NCBI GenBank assembly: GCA_025331125.1
Contig: JAOALB010000001.1
Span: 310,001 to 374,000 of the forward strand
Reading direction: 5' to 3'
Source: Mycogone perniciosa
Taxonomy: Eukaryota; Ascomycota; Sordariomycetes; Hypocreales; Hypocreaceae
Length of the DNA: 64,000 bases
How positions within the stretch are numbered: the first letter of the stretch is position 1; every line of letters starts with the position of its first letter. The translations under genes and the position numbers were made by a program. Below, one piece after another: positions 44,398 through 54,716 of this stretch. The notes under the pieces were generated by a model, which did not search any database, was not told the origin of the DNA, and was given only the letters and a program-made list of their open reading frames with translations.

Positions 44398-46268
44398 AGT
44401 GGGATATCATTTTAGGAATGCAAAATAATATGACTGGTTACCTATCTACGAGAATGAACTCATAATATGCATACATAGTCTTGTTGGGAATCTATCCACC
44501 TATCCACAGCACTCCGTATTAGGTAGAGAAGGCCCCGATTTGATGTGGAGGAGATGACGAACGCTAGTAGAAAACCCCATATCTCACAATGAACCCCCTG
44601 TTTTTGACATGTGAAGGTGGAGATGGCGGGTGAGCCATGTCAGAGGGGAACAAAACAAACTGCCATGATCGTCTCGCCTGTCCTGATGTGTGTGCCTCGC
44701 CAACGCCACCTTGGGCATTTTCGTATGCCGTGCTCCGTTCCCTAAGGTATGCTCCGTATCTTTATCTTGCCTAAAGATGGAGGAGAGCTGAATGTTCGCA
44801 GAGGCGTTTCGATGTGCCCTACGGGACAAGCTCCCCGCTGCATGTGCTGTCCGTGCCCCATCCGATTGGCAGCCCCCAGACTGTTAACGTCGATTTAGTT
44901 CCAATGCGACGTGAACTGAACTACTACTAGACTAGCTAGACCAGCCCGCTGTGGAGGGATTTTGGAGATTGGTGGGTAAATGGCATGAGGCCAGCCAGGG
45001 GCCAAGCAGGCAGAGGGAGATCTAATACTTGTACGAGTACTCCGTAGGGAGTCGGGACTTTGCGGTTGTTGATGGATGACAGATTGTTATGCCTCAACTT
45101 ACGAAGTACATATATACGAAGTGCATATCTAGAGTCTGCCAAATAAAGTAGACAGAGGAGCAACGGCTGGATGTGTGCTCGGAATTAATATGTTGTGTCA
45201 TTCCGACCAATGTATCAATTAATATATTACTAATTTATTACTCAGTTACGAAGTACTCCGTACAACAGTTCCATTTGCTACAAAGGCAATACGGAGAACG
45301 GAGTATACTGCTCCGGATTCCGCACATACACTATCGCTTATTACCATTGGCATGACGATGACCCAAGAGATGGCTCTAGCTCTATTACCTATCTATGGAG
45401 CACGTTTGTACGACACGTACGCGAGCTGCTCTAACCTACGGAGTAACTTCTGACGAAATACTACTCACTACGGAGTACTTACTGCCTTCTCAACAATTCG
45501 CACATGAGCGGCCCAACAATCTGGCCCCCCTGAAGCAGCGCATCGGTCAAGCATGTGGCCCAGCCATTGGCTCACGCCGTGTTCAGGGACTCGACCCGCA
45601 CCTCGACACTATTATCGGATCAATGGTAGTACTACGACCTGATAGAAGTAGCACTAATACTTCGTACTATCAGATCGATACTCCGTACAAGTTGCATAAT
45701 GCGGGAGCGAGACGGGGAGAGGGGATGGATGGGTCTCGTTTCTCTGTGCCAACAAATGCAATGCTCCCTGCTCGTTCTCGTGATCTGATCTGCGTGGTAC
45801 AGTGCGTACTCCTCCATAACTGCCCACACACCCCTTGTGCTATGACTGCGTTGTGCTACTTTGTCTGCTGTGCTCACAGAGACTCCAGCAGAAACGGGCG
45901 AAAAAGCCTGCACAGATCACCTTGGTCTTGGTCTTGAGCAGACTTGTCCACTCTTTGGTGTGGACACACCACCACCTGGGCACACATCTTGATTCCCCGA
46001 GACGAGAGCCTGCTTCCACTATTATGCTCTAGGTAGGTAGGTATGTATGTAGGTAATATGTCACTACTGGTAGGTAGAGAGGTATATAGATGTGAGTGAA
46101 TCTCCCATGCTCACATTTCTCTCATACTTTGGCCCTTCTCTTCTCCCTCTCTGTCTCCATCAATTCCTCCTCAATTTTCCAACCTTGCTATCTACACTGG
46201 GTTCAACACCAATCCCAATCTCATTCCGAATTCAACCCCTAATTCTCTCCAAACGATGAGAGAATATC
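44398..46268. other. Long spacer upstream of BTA1, rich in TACGGAGTA motifs
   Basis: No gene is supported. It carries about eight ACGGAGTA/TACGAAGTA-type motifs between 44510 and 45690 (for example 45033-45045, 45245-45261, 45433, 45470, 45659, 45681). An AGGT tetranucleotide run lies at 46031-46055. The last 200 bp are pyrimidine-rich, fitting the BTA1 promoter and leader. Confidence 0.5.
46031..46055. repeat. AGGT/ATGT tetranucleotide repeat
   Basis: Six units of AGGT or ATGT upstream of BTA1. Confidence 0.8.
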
Positions 46269-46353
46269 ATGGCTTCTCATGTAGCTCCCACCACTTCCAT
46301 TGACCTAATACTTTCGAGTCTATTTGCTAAGTAGGACTTCTCCAGGGTGGTAA
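46256..46353 (+). promoter_or_regulatory. Overlapping upstream ORF on the BTA1 mRNA
   Basis: An ATG at 46256 with A at -3 lies 13 nt before the BTA1 ATG in another frame. After splicing of intron 1 it encodes 10 residues and stops at TAA 46351-46353, beyond the BTA1 start, so a ribosome using it would miss the main start. Translational control is inference. Confidence 0.55.
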
Positions 46354-48981
46354 CATTTTGCCTTTTGGCATCGATCTTTCTCAACCTTTATATGCTGGAA
46401 TAGCAGCTACTCTCTTGAGCGGCCTGTGCATTTCTGGCTTTATTGCCTCTCGAGGCACCCCGAGGAGCGATGAGGCGCCACCGAGCGTCTTCCGATCCTT
46501 CATCCTCTTCTTTTACTCTTGCTTCATCAAACCCCATCAGGGCGGTTCCAAGGCTTCCCAGCAGGACGCTCTAGAGAGCTTTTACAAAAAACAAGCCGGA
46601 GCGTATGATGCCACTCGCAAGCTCCTTCTTCGCGGTCGCGAAGACATGCTGGCTCTCGTTGCCGCCCAACTCGAGTCCAAGACCGAGGTGGTGACCTCTG
46701 CAAGCAACAAGACCAAGCGCATTTGGGTTGACGTGAGTATCATGCCATTGCTGCCAAACTGAGTCCACATATTGACATATGTATAGATTGGCGGCGGCAC
46801 AGGCTGGAACATTGAGGCCATGTCGCAGTTCGTTGATGTCCCCACCTTCTTCTCCAGTGTTTATCTCGTCGACTTCTCTCCATCTCTCTGTGAGGTTGCC
46901 CGGAAGCGATTCGAGAGACTCGGCTGGAATAACGTCACTGTTGTCTGCCAGGATGCTCGCAAGTTCCGTCTCGAAGATTATGAGACGGGTATGGCGGCTC
47001 CACAGAATCCACTACGATCTCCTGTGCTCAGCTATTTCACCCAGCAACGCCAGGAGTATGGTGGTGCGGACTTGGTGACCTTTTCGTACAGTCTGTCCAT
47101 GATTGTGAGTACCTTGTCCTTTCTTTAGATAACCAGGAGTTGTACCGACTAACATGTGTGAAATAGCCTGACTACTATTCTGTGGTTGACTCAGTGACAT
47201 CGCTGCTGTCCCCTCACGGTATTCTGGGCGTGGTTGACTTCTATGTCCAGAACCAGATTGACTTCACCTTCCGGAACTACACTGGTGGACTTATGGACCG
47301 CCACGTCAATGTCTGGCTAAGGACCTTTTGGCGTGCCTGGTTTGATTTTGACCGCGTCGGTCTTGAGCCAAGTCGTCGTGATTACCTCGAGTATAAGTTT
47401 GGCACTATCCTCAACTTCAACTACCGGAACCGTACCCTTGGCTACATCCCTTACTACGTCTGGGTTGGATGTCCCAAGAAGCCGTTCTCGCCATCCAGTC
47501 TGCCTCATGAAATTATTGAGCGCATCGACGCCTTGGCAACGGAATCGCCGTACCTGTATCCTGTCAACCAGGGAGATGCTCTGACCCGTGCGATTGAGAG
47601 ATCTGCACCAGAAATTCGCTCCAAGGCCTTTACCACCGCTGTTCAGAATCTGTCTGCTAACTTGCCTCTTCCCTCGTTTTTCTACCAGAACCACCACTGG
47701 CGAATTTACTACGATGACCAACTGCAGAAGCATACTCAATTCAATGACGAGTACATCTACGCTTTTACCTGGGAGGATGCCCGTGTTGATGAGCGGCTCC
47801 TGAAGCTTGGCCCCGAAGACAAGGTCCTCGCCATTACGTCTGCCGGAGACAACATCATTTCCTATCTCGCCCAAAGCCCTGCTCGTGTTCACGCTGTTGA
47901 CCTCAACCCAACCCAGAACCATCTCCTCGAACTAAAGGCCGCTGCCTACACTGCTCTTCCCTATGAGGACTTCTGGAAGATCTTTGGTGACGGAAGGCAC
48001 CCCGAATTCCGCAAGCTACTGATCTCCAAATTATCCCCTCACCTCTCTGGCCGCGCATTCCAGTATTGGATGAAGAACGTCCGCGTCTTCCAGAATAAGA
48101 AGGGTTACGGCTTGTATGACACCGGTGGCTCGCGACATGCCATTCGCGCCTTCCGCTGGATCCAGCGTATCTTTGGTTTGCAGTCCGTGGTTAAGAAGCT
48201 CCTCGATGTCAAGACTCTCAACGAGCAACGCGAAATATGGCGCAACAGGATTAGACCAGCCCTGCTCTCCAAACTCATCTGCAACCTGGTAGTCTCTCAG
48301 GAGAGCTTCCTCTGGGCGGCTCTTGGTGTTCCGAAGAACCAGCTGGCAATGATCGAAAGTGACCATGCCGAGTCGGATCCCGTCAAGGAGTCCAAGGCGA
48401 AGAACACGCGGTCTCATGCTATCTGGCACTACATGGTCAACACTCTTGACCCTGTTGCTGAGGAAACCCACATTGGAACCGACAATCCCTACTACTATGT
48501 TTGCATGACTGGTCAGTTCTCACCAAAGTGCCATCCCGAATACCTCCGACCCGAAGTTCACGCCAAGCTGTCTCGCCCTGGTGCCCTTGACGGTCTGCGC
48601 ATTCACACCGACGAACTAGAGGAGGTTATTGCACGCATCACGCCTGGAACCCTCACTGTCGCCGTCATCATGGACAGCATGGACTGGTTCGATACCGGCT
48701 CGCACGCGGCTGCCGCTCAGATCAGCAAGCTTAACAGGGCGCTCCAGATGGGCGGCCGGGTGCTCCTTCGGTCATCGGCGCTCAGCCCATGGTACATCAA
48801 GGTGTTTGAGGCTCACGGCTTCGCAGCCAAGTGCCACGGCTCCCGAGTCAACGGTGCCTGCATTGACCGCGTCAACATGTACGCAAGCTGCTGGATATGC
48901 ACCAAGATCGAGAACTTGCCTCCACCAACTCCTGAGATGGACCGAATTGGTGGGACGGACATTACCAGCCTCACCCTCTAA
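46269..48981 (+). CDS. bta1: Betaine lipid (DGTS) synthase
   Basis: Makes diacylglyceryl-trimethylhomoserine, a phosphorus-free membrane lipid, from diacylglycerol and S-adenosylmethionine, probably at the ER. Exons 46269-46280, 46346-46732, 46787-47104 and 47167-48981 total 2532 nt, 843 residues. Exon 2 has no usable ATG, so the start must come from the 12-nt coding part of exon 1 (MASH); intron 1 (65 bp) has GTAGCT and CCAG ends. An N-terminal hydrophobic segment (YAGIAATLLSGLCISGFIA) is followed by a BtaB-like methyltransferase with the SAM motif VDIGGGTGW. The C-terminal half is BtaA-like (DUF3419), with EYIYAFTWEDARVDERLL, VHAVDLNPTQ, MDSMDWF and GGRVLLRSSA. In other fungi and algae this enzyme is induced when phosphate is scarce; no binding site was verified here. 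Confidence 0.95.
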
Positions 48982-49239
48982 GCGTTTTCTGGTCTGATCA
49001 TGAATAGGGCCTACATGACTTGATGAAACCGATCTGGAGGGGTATGGCTAGATTGAAATTAGTATTATTAGGTGAATCAAATAGCAACCAAAAATGGGAA
49101 ACCTTGACTCAACAAATTGAAGCAGTGCCGTGTGTGCGAGAGTCGCAAAGCAAAAACAAAAGCATCATCTTTGGTCACTTGAGCAGGGAGTAAAAGAACA
49201 AAAAAATGCAAAAAATGTAACTCTTCTCCGAAGAGAGAC

Positions 49240-49326
49240 TCTCCGGGGACGGAGTCGAACCGCCGACATTTCGGTGAGATGTTATCCATTACAGCCGAAC
49301 GCCATTACCAACTAGACCACCCAGAG
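49240..49326 (-). tRNA. tRNA-Tyr (GTA) with 13-nt intron
   Basis: All four stems fold. The 7-bp acceptor stem pairs CTCTGGG with CCCGGAG and has A73. The anticodon stem TTCGG/CCGAA holds loop CTGTAAA once a 13-nt intron (49276-49288) is removed after position 37. C1-G72 and A73 are the eukaryotic tyrosine identity elements, and fungal tRNA-Tyr genes normally carry an intron here. Internal promoters are an A box (TGGTCTAGTTGG) and a B box (GGTTCGACTCC). The anticodon is at 49290-49292 on the minus strand. It serves cytosolic translation. Confidence 0.93.
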
Positions 49327-49759
49327 GTAGAAGAGCTGACAGGAGGCAAGCTAGTACTGCCTAAGAGGGTTTGGTGGGGCATAATGATTGGTACACATGT
49401 CGTGGTCGTTCAAGCATGCTTCGCACCCACTTGATCCTCCTAACCCTAATACACGTCCTATGATCTCAAGTTCAAGTCCATATTTAATTTTTGTAGGAGG
49501 CAGGGCTACGCCCACAAGGAAGGTACAGATTATCATCAGCCTACCTATACAGAGGTCTCGGAATTCCTCAAGATCTCATTGCATACGATTAGGTTTTGGT
49601 GGATTAACCGCAAACAGTAAGCTTACATCTTTATCCGAAGTATAACTACGGAGTACTTCGTAATATCTACTATCATCCTAACTGAACTTGATACTGAATC
49701 TCACCAACCGAAGAAACGGGTTTTCATATCACTAAGGTAACTTTTGTTACTATATATAT
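49327..49759. other. Spacer between tRNA-Tyr and DM13 gene
   Basis: Upstream flank of the tRNA and 3-prime flank of the DM13 gene. An ACGGAGTACTTCGTAA composite motif lies at about 49649-49664. No gene is seen. Confidence 0.5.
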
Positions 49760-50284
49760 TTACCACATGGCCAGCGAGAATCCAAGGATCCCTGCAACAG
49801 CAGCGAGCGTGGAACTAACACTGCTGATGGACCCAGTATTGCCCTTGCTATCCCCCTGTGATCCAGATGATCCACCATCACTGCCATTTGCAGCCTTGAG
49901 CTCCGCCTGACCAAAATTGGCCTGTAACTTCTCACACCAAAGCCCCACTGTGTCAAAGTCCGCCGACGTCTTGCCAGCATCCAGGCTGATGGCCAACCTG
50001 TCCGAGCTGGCAGGCATAGTGACGTGCGAGTTGCAGATGCGGAAGCCGGAGTCAAGTTGAGCGGCGTCTGGACTGCCCCACCAGTAGAGCTCAGGAGCAC
50101 TGGCGTTGGAGAGCTTGTAGTTGGTGATGAGGAGGGTTTCACTGTCGATAACGGTGATGGTCCCACCGAGGCCGCCGTGGAGGGAGGAGAGAATGCCTGT
50201 GTCGCCGGCTTGGCTCCCGGATACAAGGGCGTTTCTGGAGGAGAGGATGAGGATGGAGAGTGTTTGGGTTTTTGGCAGATACAT
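49760..50284 (-). CDS. DM13-domain protein, probably GPI-anchored at the cell surface
   Basis: Single exon, 174 residues from the ATG at 50284. A short hydrophobic N-terminus (LSILILSS) may be a signal peptide. The middle matches the DM13 domain pattern: a TGILSSLHGGLGGTITVID strand block, LLITNYKLSNASAPELYWWG, then GFRI and a Cys near CNSH. A Ser/Gly-rich linker follows, then a C-terminal hydrophobic end (LAAVAGILGFSLAMW), as expected for a GPI-attachment signal. DM13 domains are thought to be redox or electron-transfer modules fused to extracellular proteins; the role in fungi is unclear. The signal peptide is weak, so an unrecognised upstream exon is possible. Confidence 0.72.
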   Translation of the reverse strand: MYLPKTQTLSILILSSRNALVSGSQAGDTGILSSLHGGLGGTITVIDSETLLITNYKLSNASAPELYWWGSPDAAQLDSGFRICNSHVTMPASSDRLAISLDAGKTSADFDTVGLWCEKLQANFGQAELKAANGSDGGSSGSQGDSKGNTGSISSVSSTLAAVAGILGFSLAMW

Positions 50285-51459
50285 TCTTGGATCTTTGGAG
50301 GGGGTAGGGGTGCATATATATGGGTTTCTGTAAGATGAAATGGACACGGAAGGGATGGAAGCAATTACTAATAATAGTTTGGCGATGTGATTGTAGGTCT
50401 GGGTATGTCAGGCTTGAAGTCGAAGGATACTGTCAAAGATGGACAACCCGAGTTGCAGCCGCACACTCATTGTATGCTCAGCCAAAGAAAAAGCAATCAT
50501 CAGACTTCTGGGTGACTGGTTCAGCTCGACAATAGCATACAAATGAATAGTTCAAATTATACAATGAGATAGAAAAAAAATGGCAATTCTGGGCAGTTCT
50601 GAACGAAGTTGAATGAGATCGACCGACGAGGTTGAAGGAAATCCTGTGTGCGTATTGATTCCAAAGGCGCCACATTTAGATGCTGATTCCAAAGACTCTG
50701 CAACTCCGCCATTCCTTGTGGCGCATGGTGCATCACGATTGGCTGGAGTGTACTTCGTACTTAACAGCGTGTCAGTCATCAAAAGGCCCTGAGATATCTC
50801 AGCGTCATTGTCATGATTCCATAACCCAAAAAAGTGGAAGCTGGTCCGGGGCACGTAACGGCATGGAAGAAAGGGGCTATTTGGATGGCGTTTATTATGG
50901 AAATTGTCACCGGAAATGATATTACAGTGATTCTAGTTTATTATATAGGTTCACATCAACATGGATATTTAATGCCTTTGTAAGCCCTCTTTTTATGGGG
51001 TCGTCGTAGAATCCTCCAGGTAGGAAGTTAAACGTTGTTATGGTTGATGAATAGATCAGTATATACAGGGCTGAATCCAGGACATTTAGTTAGTCTATAC
51101 GTAACCGTTGTTACTTTATTTCGCAAAGCTCGTTTGTTGAGTTTGTCAACATGGTGTGTCTGCGTCAAGTAACCACAACGAAGTTTCCAGCAGAGATCTG
51201 GAAATTGAAACTTGACCGACATAGTGACATGAAAGAGATTAATTCGTGGAACGGCAACCCAGAGACATTCTGCATATACGCTCTGGGTATTTGGAACTTG
51301 TGAGAAGCATTTCACGATCGTCAAGACTGAGAAATGAACCATGTGAAATTGCGAAATTTTACACATTGAATCCTTTTTGACAATACCTCTCTATACAGGA
51401 GCCCATGACCCTTTTGAAGGCAGGCATGCGGTATCAGTTATACATCCATCACCACCCCT
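50285..51459. other. Spacer upstream of DM13 gene / 3-prime flank of SDH4
   Basis: AT-rich, only short chance frames. A GTACTTCGTAC motif is at about 50751-50761. No gene is supported. Confidence 0.5.
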
Positions 51460-52110
51460 CTATGCCTTCCAAAGTCTTTTAATAGCCTCCGTTACACCAA
51501 CATCATTGGTCTCAAACTCGTACAGTCCAACGCCAACCGTAACCGTCGCCAGGTTCAAACCCCACCAGAACAACTTTCGCAGACCAGGGTAGCGCTTCTT
51601 GGGGATATAGTCGATAATGACAGCTTGGAAGCCGATGTGGGAGTGAAGGAGGATCGCGGAGCAGAGAATGGCATCCATGGTGGGGTTGAGCGAGCCAGCA
51701 GCGAAGGGAGCGATGGAGAGGGGGACGAGACCGGCGGCAATGAGGCGTTCGCCAGTCCAGTGGTAGGAACCATGGGCAGAGCTGGGCTCGGGCACGGGTG
51801 CAGGGTCGTTGACTATTAATCCCCAGTCAGTATATCGAATACCTCGTGCAAATATTGCCGTCACGGTGGGATATCACGCGACGTACTTCCGCCCTCAATT
51901 CTCTCTACAGATTGAATGTTAGCACAATTAAATCAAGCAATTGCAATTGCATGCACTGTCGAGAGTCGTCTTACGAGGCCCAGGCGGCAGGATAGCAGAT
52001 CGCCTGCTTGAGTTGTGGAATGCCGCGGCTTTCACAGCGTTGTTTCGGAAGACTGGTCTCGCGGCCAGCGCCGTCTGCCGCAGCAGTGAGGGACGCACAA
52101 TTGACGCCAT
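51460..52110 (-). CDS. sdh4: Succinate dehydrogenase membrane anchor subunit (CybS)
   Basis: Complex II subunit of the inner mitochondrial membrane that helps bind haem b and ubiquinone. Exons 52110-51975, 51904-51887 and 51812-51460 total 507 nt, 168 residues. The middle exon is only 18 nt and supplies the codons between PPGPR and the conserved INDPAPVPEPS block. The N-terminus (about 1-40) is Arg/Ser/Ala-rich without acidic residues, a typical presequence. The mature part has the family core AHGSYHW, then three hydrophobic segments, with HSHIGFQAVIIDY at 108-120: the His residues are candidate haem ligands and Asp119-Tyr120 the quinone-site pair. It shares a 456 bp promoter with the mitochondrial TyrRS gene. 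Confidence 0.94.
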
Positions 52111-52566
52111 GATGTGTGATTATACGCGAGACTTCGAGGGCACCCAAATCCGACGTGCTGATAGCGGAGGGCGACGTCGCGCTTCAAGAAACCAGCGAAA
52201 CGTCGATGCGGTTTTGGATGACGAACAGTGGACGTTGTTCCAGTCTGCGAAAGAGTTCGGAGTGGTATTGCCGAGGATCTCGAATTGCAAGCTCTGTGAT
52301 TGGCTGTGCCTGTTCCGAAGACCACGAGGCGGCGCGAAACAAAGTTTTTCCGCCCAGGTAATGCAAGGTGCCTCTAATTGGCCGGTGTTTCAAGATCGCA
52401 TGTGAATTTTCGTAGGTACGTGGGGTGAAGCCTGGATCTCGCGACCGCTTCAATCTGTATAATTGCGCCCGGGATTAAAGAAGAAGAGTAATGGTGAATT
52501 GGGAAAACCAGAGTTGTTTTCTCTTGATTATTTAGCCCTTCGCAGGGCTTTCCTGTATCTCTTATA
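52111..52566. promoter_or_regulatory. Divergent promoter of SDH4 and mitochondrial TyrRS with two CCAAT boxes
   Basis: 456 bp between start codons. ATTGG, that is CCAAT on the minus strand, occurs at 52299-52303 and 52377-52381. CCAAT-binding HAP-type complexes control respiratory genes in fungi, so joint control of these two mitochondrial genes is plausible; the sites are common by chance. Confidence 0.45.
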
Positions 52567-54551
52567 ATGGCGCCCCGAATTACTTTAACGACAACCCTCC
52601 TCCCATCGAGATCATGCGCCACCGCACGACATGCCATTCGACAGTCTCCTTGGGCCTTGTGCCAATTGCACAGGGCCCGGGGCATCGCCGAATCGTTTCT
52701 ACAGAAAGTTGCTGAAGGCGAAGAGCGGTGGGAGGACAGGGCGAAAAAGATTCACAATGGAGAGCTGCCTCATGTCTGGGATATCCTCGATGAACGAGGC
52801 TACATCAAGGATGTCGCGGGGTATGTCTTTACTGGTGACCAGCGACCAAAGAGTCGACGTCTAATTCTTGCGTAGAACCCCGGAGAAGATCAAGGAAATC
52901 ATGCGAATCAAGAGAATAGGCGCTTACGTCGGTGTTGACCCTACTGCTGATTCGATGCACGTTGGACACTTGCTACCCATGATGCCACTCTTCTGGTTGT
53001 GGTTCCATGGCCATCCAGCCGTAACCCTCCTCGGCGGCGCAACGGCTCGAATTGGGGATCCCACGGGGCGTTTAGAGAGTCGCGAGATTATGTCCAACTC
53101 GGATATTTCAAAAAACATCACCAAGCTACACTACCAGCTTACAAAACTGTGGCACAATGTAATCATATTGAGGGAGAAGTATGGGTATGAAAAGGATTGG
53201 GCTGCGAAGCACCACTTGGTGAACAACAACATGTGGCTGCAAGGCTTGAGCATTTACGATTTCACAAAGAGGCTAGCAAGGCACACCAGAATTGGGCCAA
53301 TGCTAAGTCGCGACACGCAAGTTCTCCTCTGCTCCCAAAGCCTGCCTCTAAGCTAACCTTGATCCCAGAGTCAAACGCAAAATGACCGAGGGCGACGGCA
53401 TGTCTCTTGGTGAATTCATGTACCCCCTTTTCCAAGGCTGGGATTTCTGGCATCTCTATAACAAGCTTGGCGTGCAGATGCAGATTGGCGGCTCGGACCA
53501 GTATGGCAATATTGTTACGGGAATTGACTCCCTCAAGATTATCCGGGATACCGAGGAAGCACCGCATGACAAGATGCCTACCGGCTGGCAGCATGAACCG
53601 ATGGGATTCACGGTGCCGCTGCTCACGGACTCATCGGGCGTCAAGTTTGGCAAAAGCACTGGCAATGCCGTCTGGCTGGACGAGTTCAAGACATCCGCCT
53701 TTGATCTCTACGGCTACTTCGTGCGGCGTTCAGACGAGGACGTCGAGAAGTTGTTGAGGCTGTTCACGTTTATGCCCATGACCAAGATCCAGGAGGTTAT
53801 GACGGAGCACCAGGCTGACCCATCGAAGCGGGTTGCGCAGCACACTTTGGCTTTTGAGGTTTTGTCTCTTGTGCACGGCTCCCAAAAGGCTCTGCAAGAG
53901 GCTCAGCAACACAAGTTCCGATTCGGGGGAGAACTGCCGCATGTCATCAACGAACCGAGCGCCGAGAGCGGTATCATCACTCATAACAACGCTCCACGGA
54001 GCGATATGCAACTCCCTCGCTCCGTGATGAAACTATCGCCCGCAAAGCTCCTCTTCGCAACTGGCCTTGCAGCAAGCAACAGTGATGGCCAGCGTCTTGT
54101 CACCCAACAAGGCGCGTACGTCGCCGCACAGCCCGGCCAATCAAGGGGTCTTGTCCCAGGTAATCTGGCATGGACACCAATGAAGATGTGGTTCCCCGAA
54201 GAGACGGCCAAGTTCCTCATCGATGATCGCATCTTGATTCTTCGGAAGGGAAAGCACAACATCCGGATTGTCGAGCTCGTCAACGATGAGGAGTGGGAGG
54301 CGAGCGGCAAGTTTTACCCAGGCCAGCCGTACACCGGCACGGTGAGACGGATCACGGAGCAGCTGAAGAAGGAGGCGGAAGAGAAGGGAGAGACGCTGAC
54401 GCCTCGAGACCTCATTAGGGGGCTCCGGGAAAGGAAGGGAAACGAGCCCCTCAGAGTGGCTAATAACCCCAATATTGAGCTGCCAAATAAGAGGGAGCAT
54501 CGGTGGATGTCGAGGGGAAAGGTCCACAGGAACTCCAAGTCAAGGGACTAA
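52567..54551 (+). CDS. cyt-18: Mitochondrial tyrosyl-tRNA synthetase, CYT-18 type
   Basis: Charges mitochondrial tRNA-Tyr; the Pezizomycotina CYT-18 class also acts as a group I intron splicing factor. Exons 52567-52820, 52876-53316 and 53369-54551 total 1878 nt, 625 residues. A basic presequence (about 1-40) precedes an extra N-terminal helix region. The class I signature HVGH is at 113-116, the tyrosine-binding block QIGGSDQYGN at 271-280 and the KMSKS-type loop KFGKS at 324-328. The C-terminal part has an S4-like RNA-binding region with RKGKHNIRIVELV and a basic tail. Intron 2 (53317-53368) starts with GCAAGT, a GC-AG intron; the splice restores RDTVKRKM. Splicing activity is inferred from family membership and the N-terminal extension, not demonstrated. 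Confidence 0.94.
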
Positions 54552-54716
54552 GCGCAAAAGCGTGGCTAGTGTTGTCCTGAGACCATTTGCCATTGTAACA
54601 ACACACATACTGTACAATACTTGGACGACAACCCTTGTTATGATATGATACCATAGATCTCATGGCCTAGACAAGATATGTAAACATCTCCTGAGAGTTC
54701 CCTTGCATAACCATTA

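Noticed and set aside
45395..45937. A 180-codon + strand frame upstream of BTA1
   Set aside because: It runs through several intergenic palindromic motifs, has no domain and no coding-like composition.
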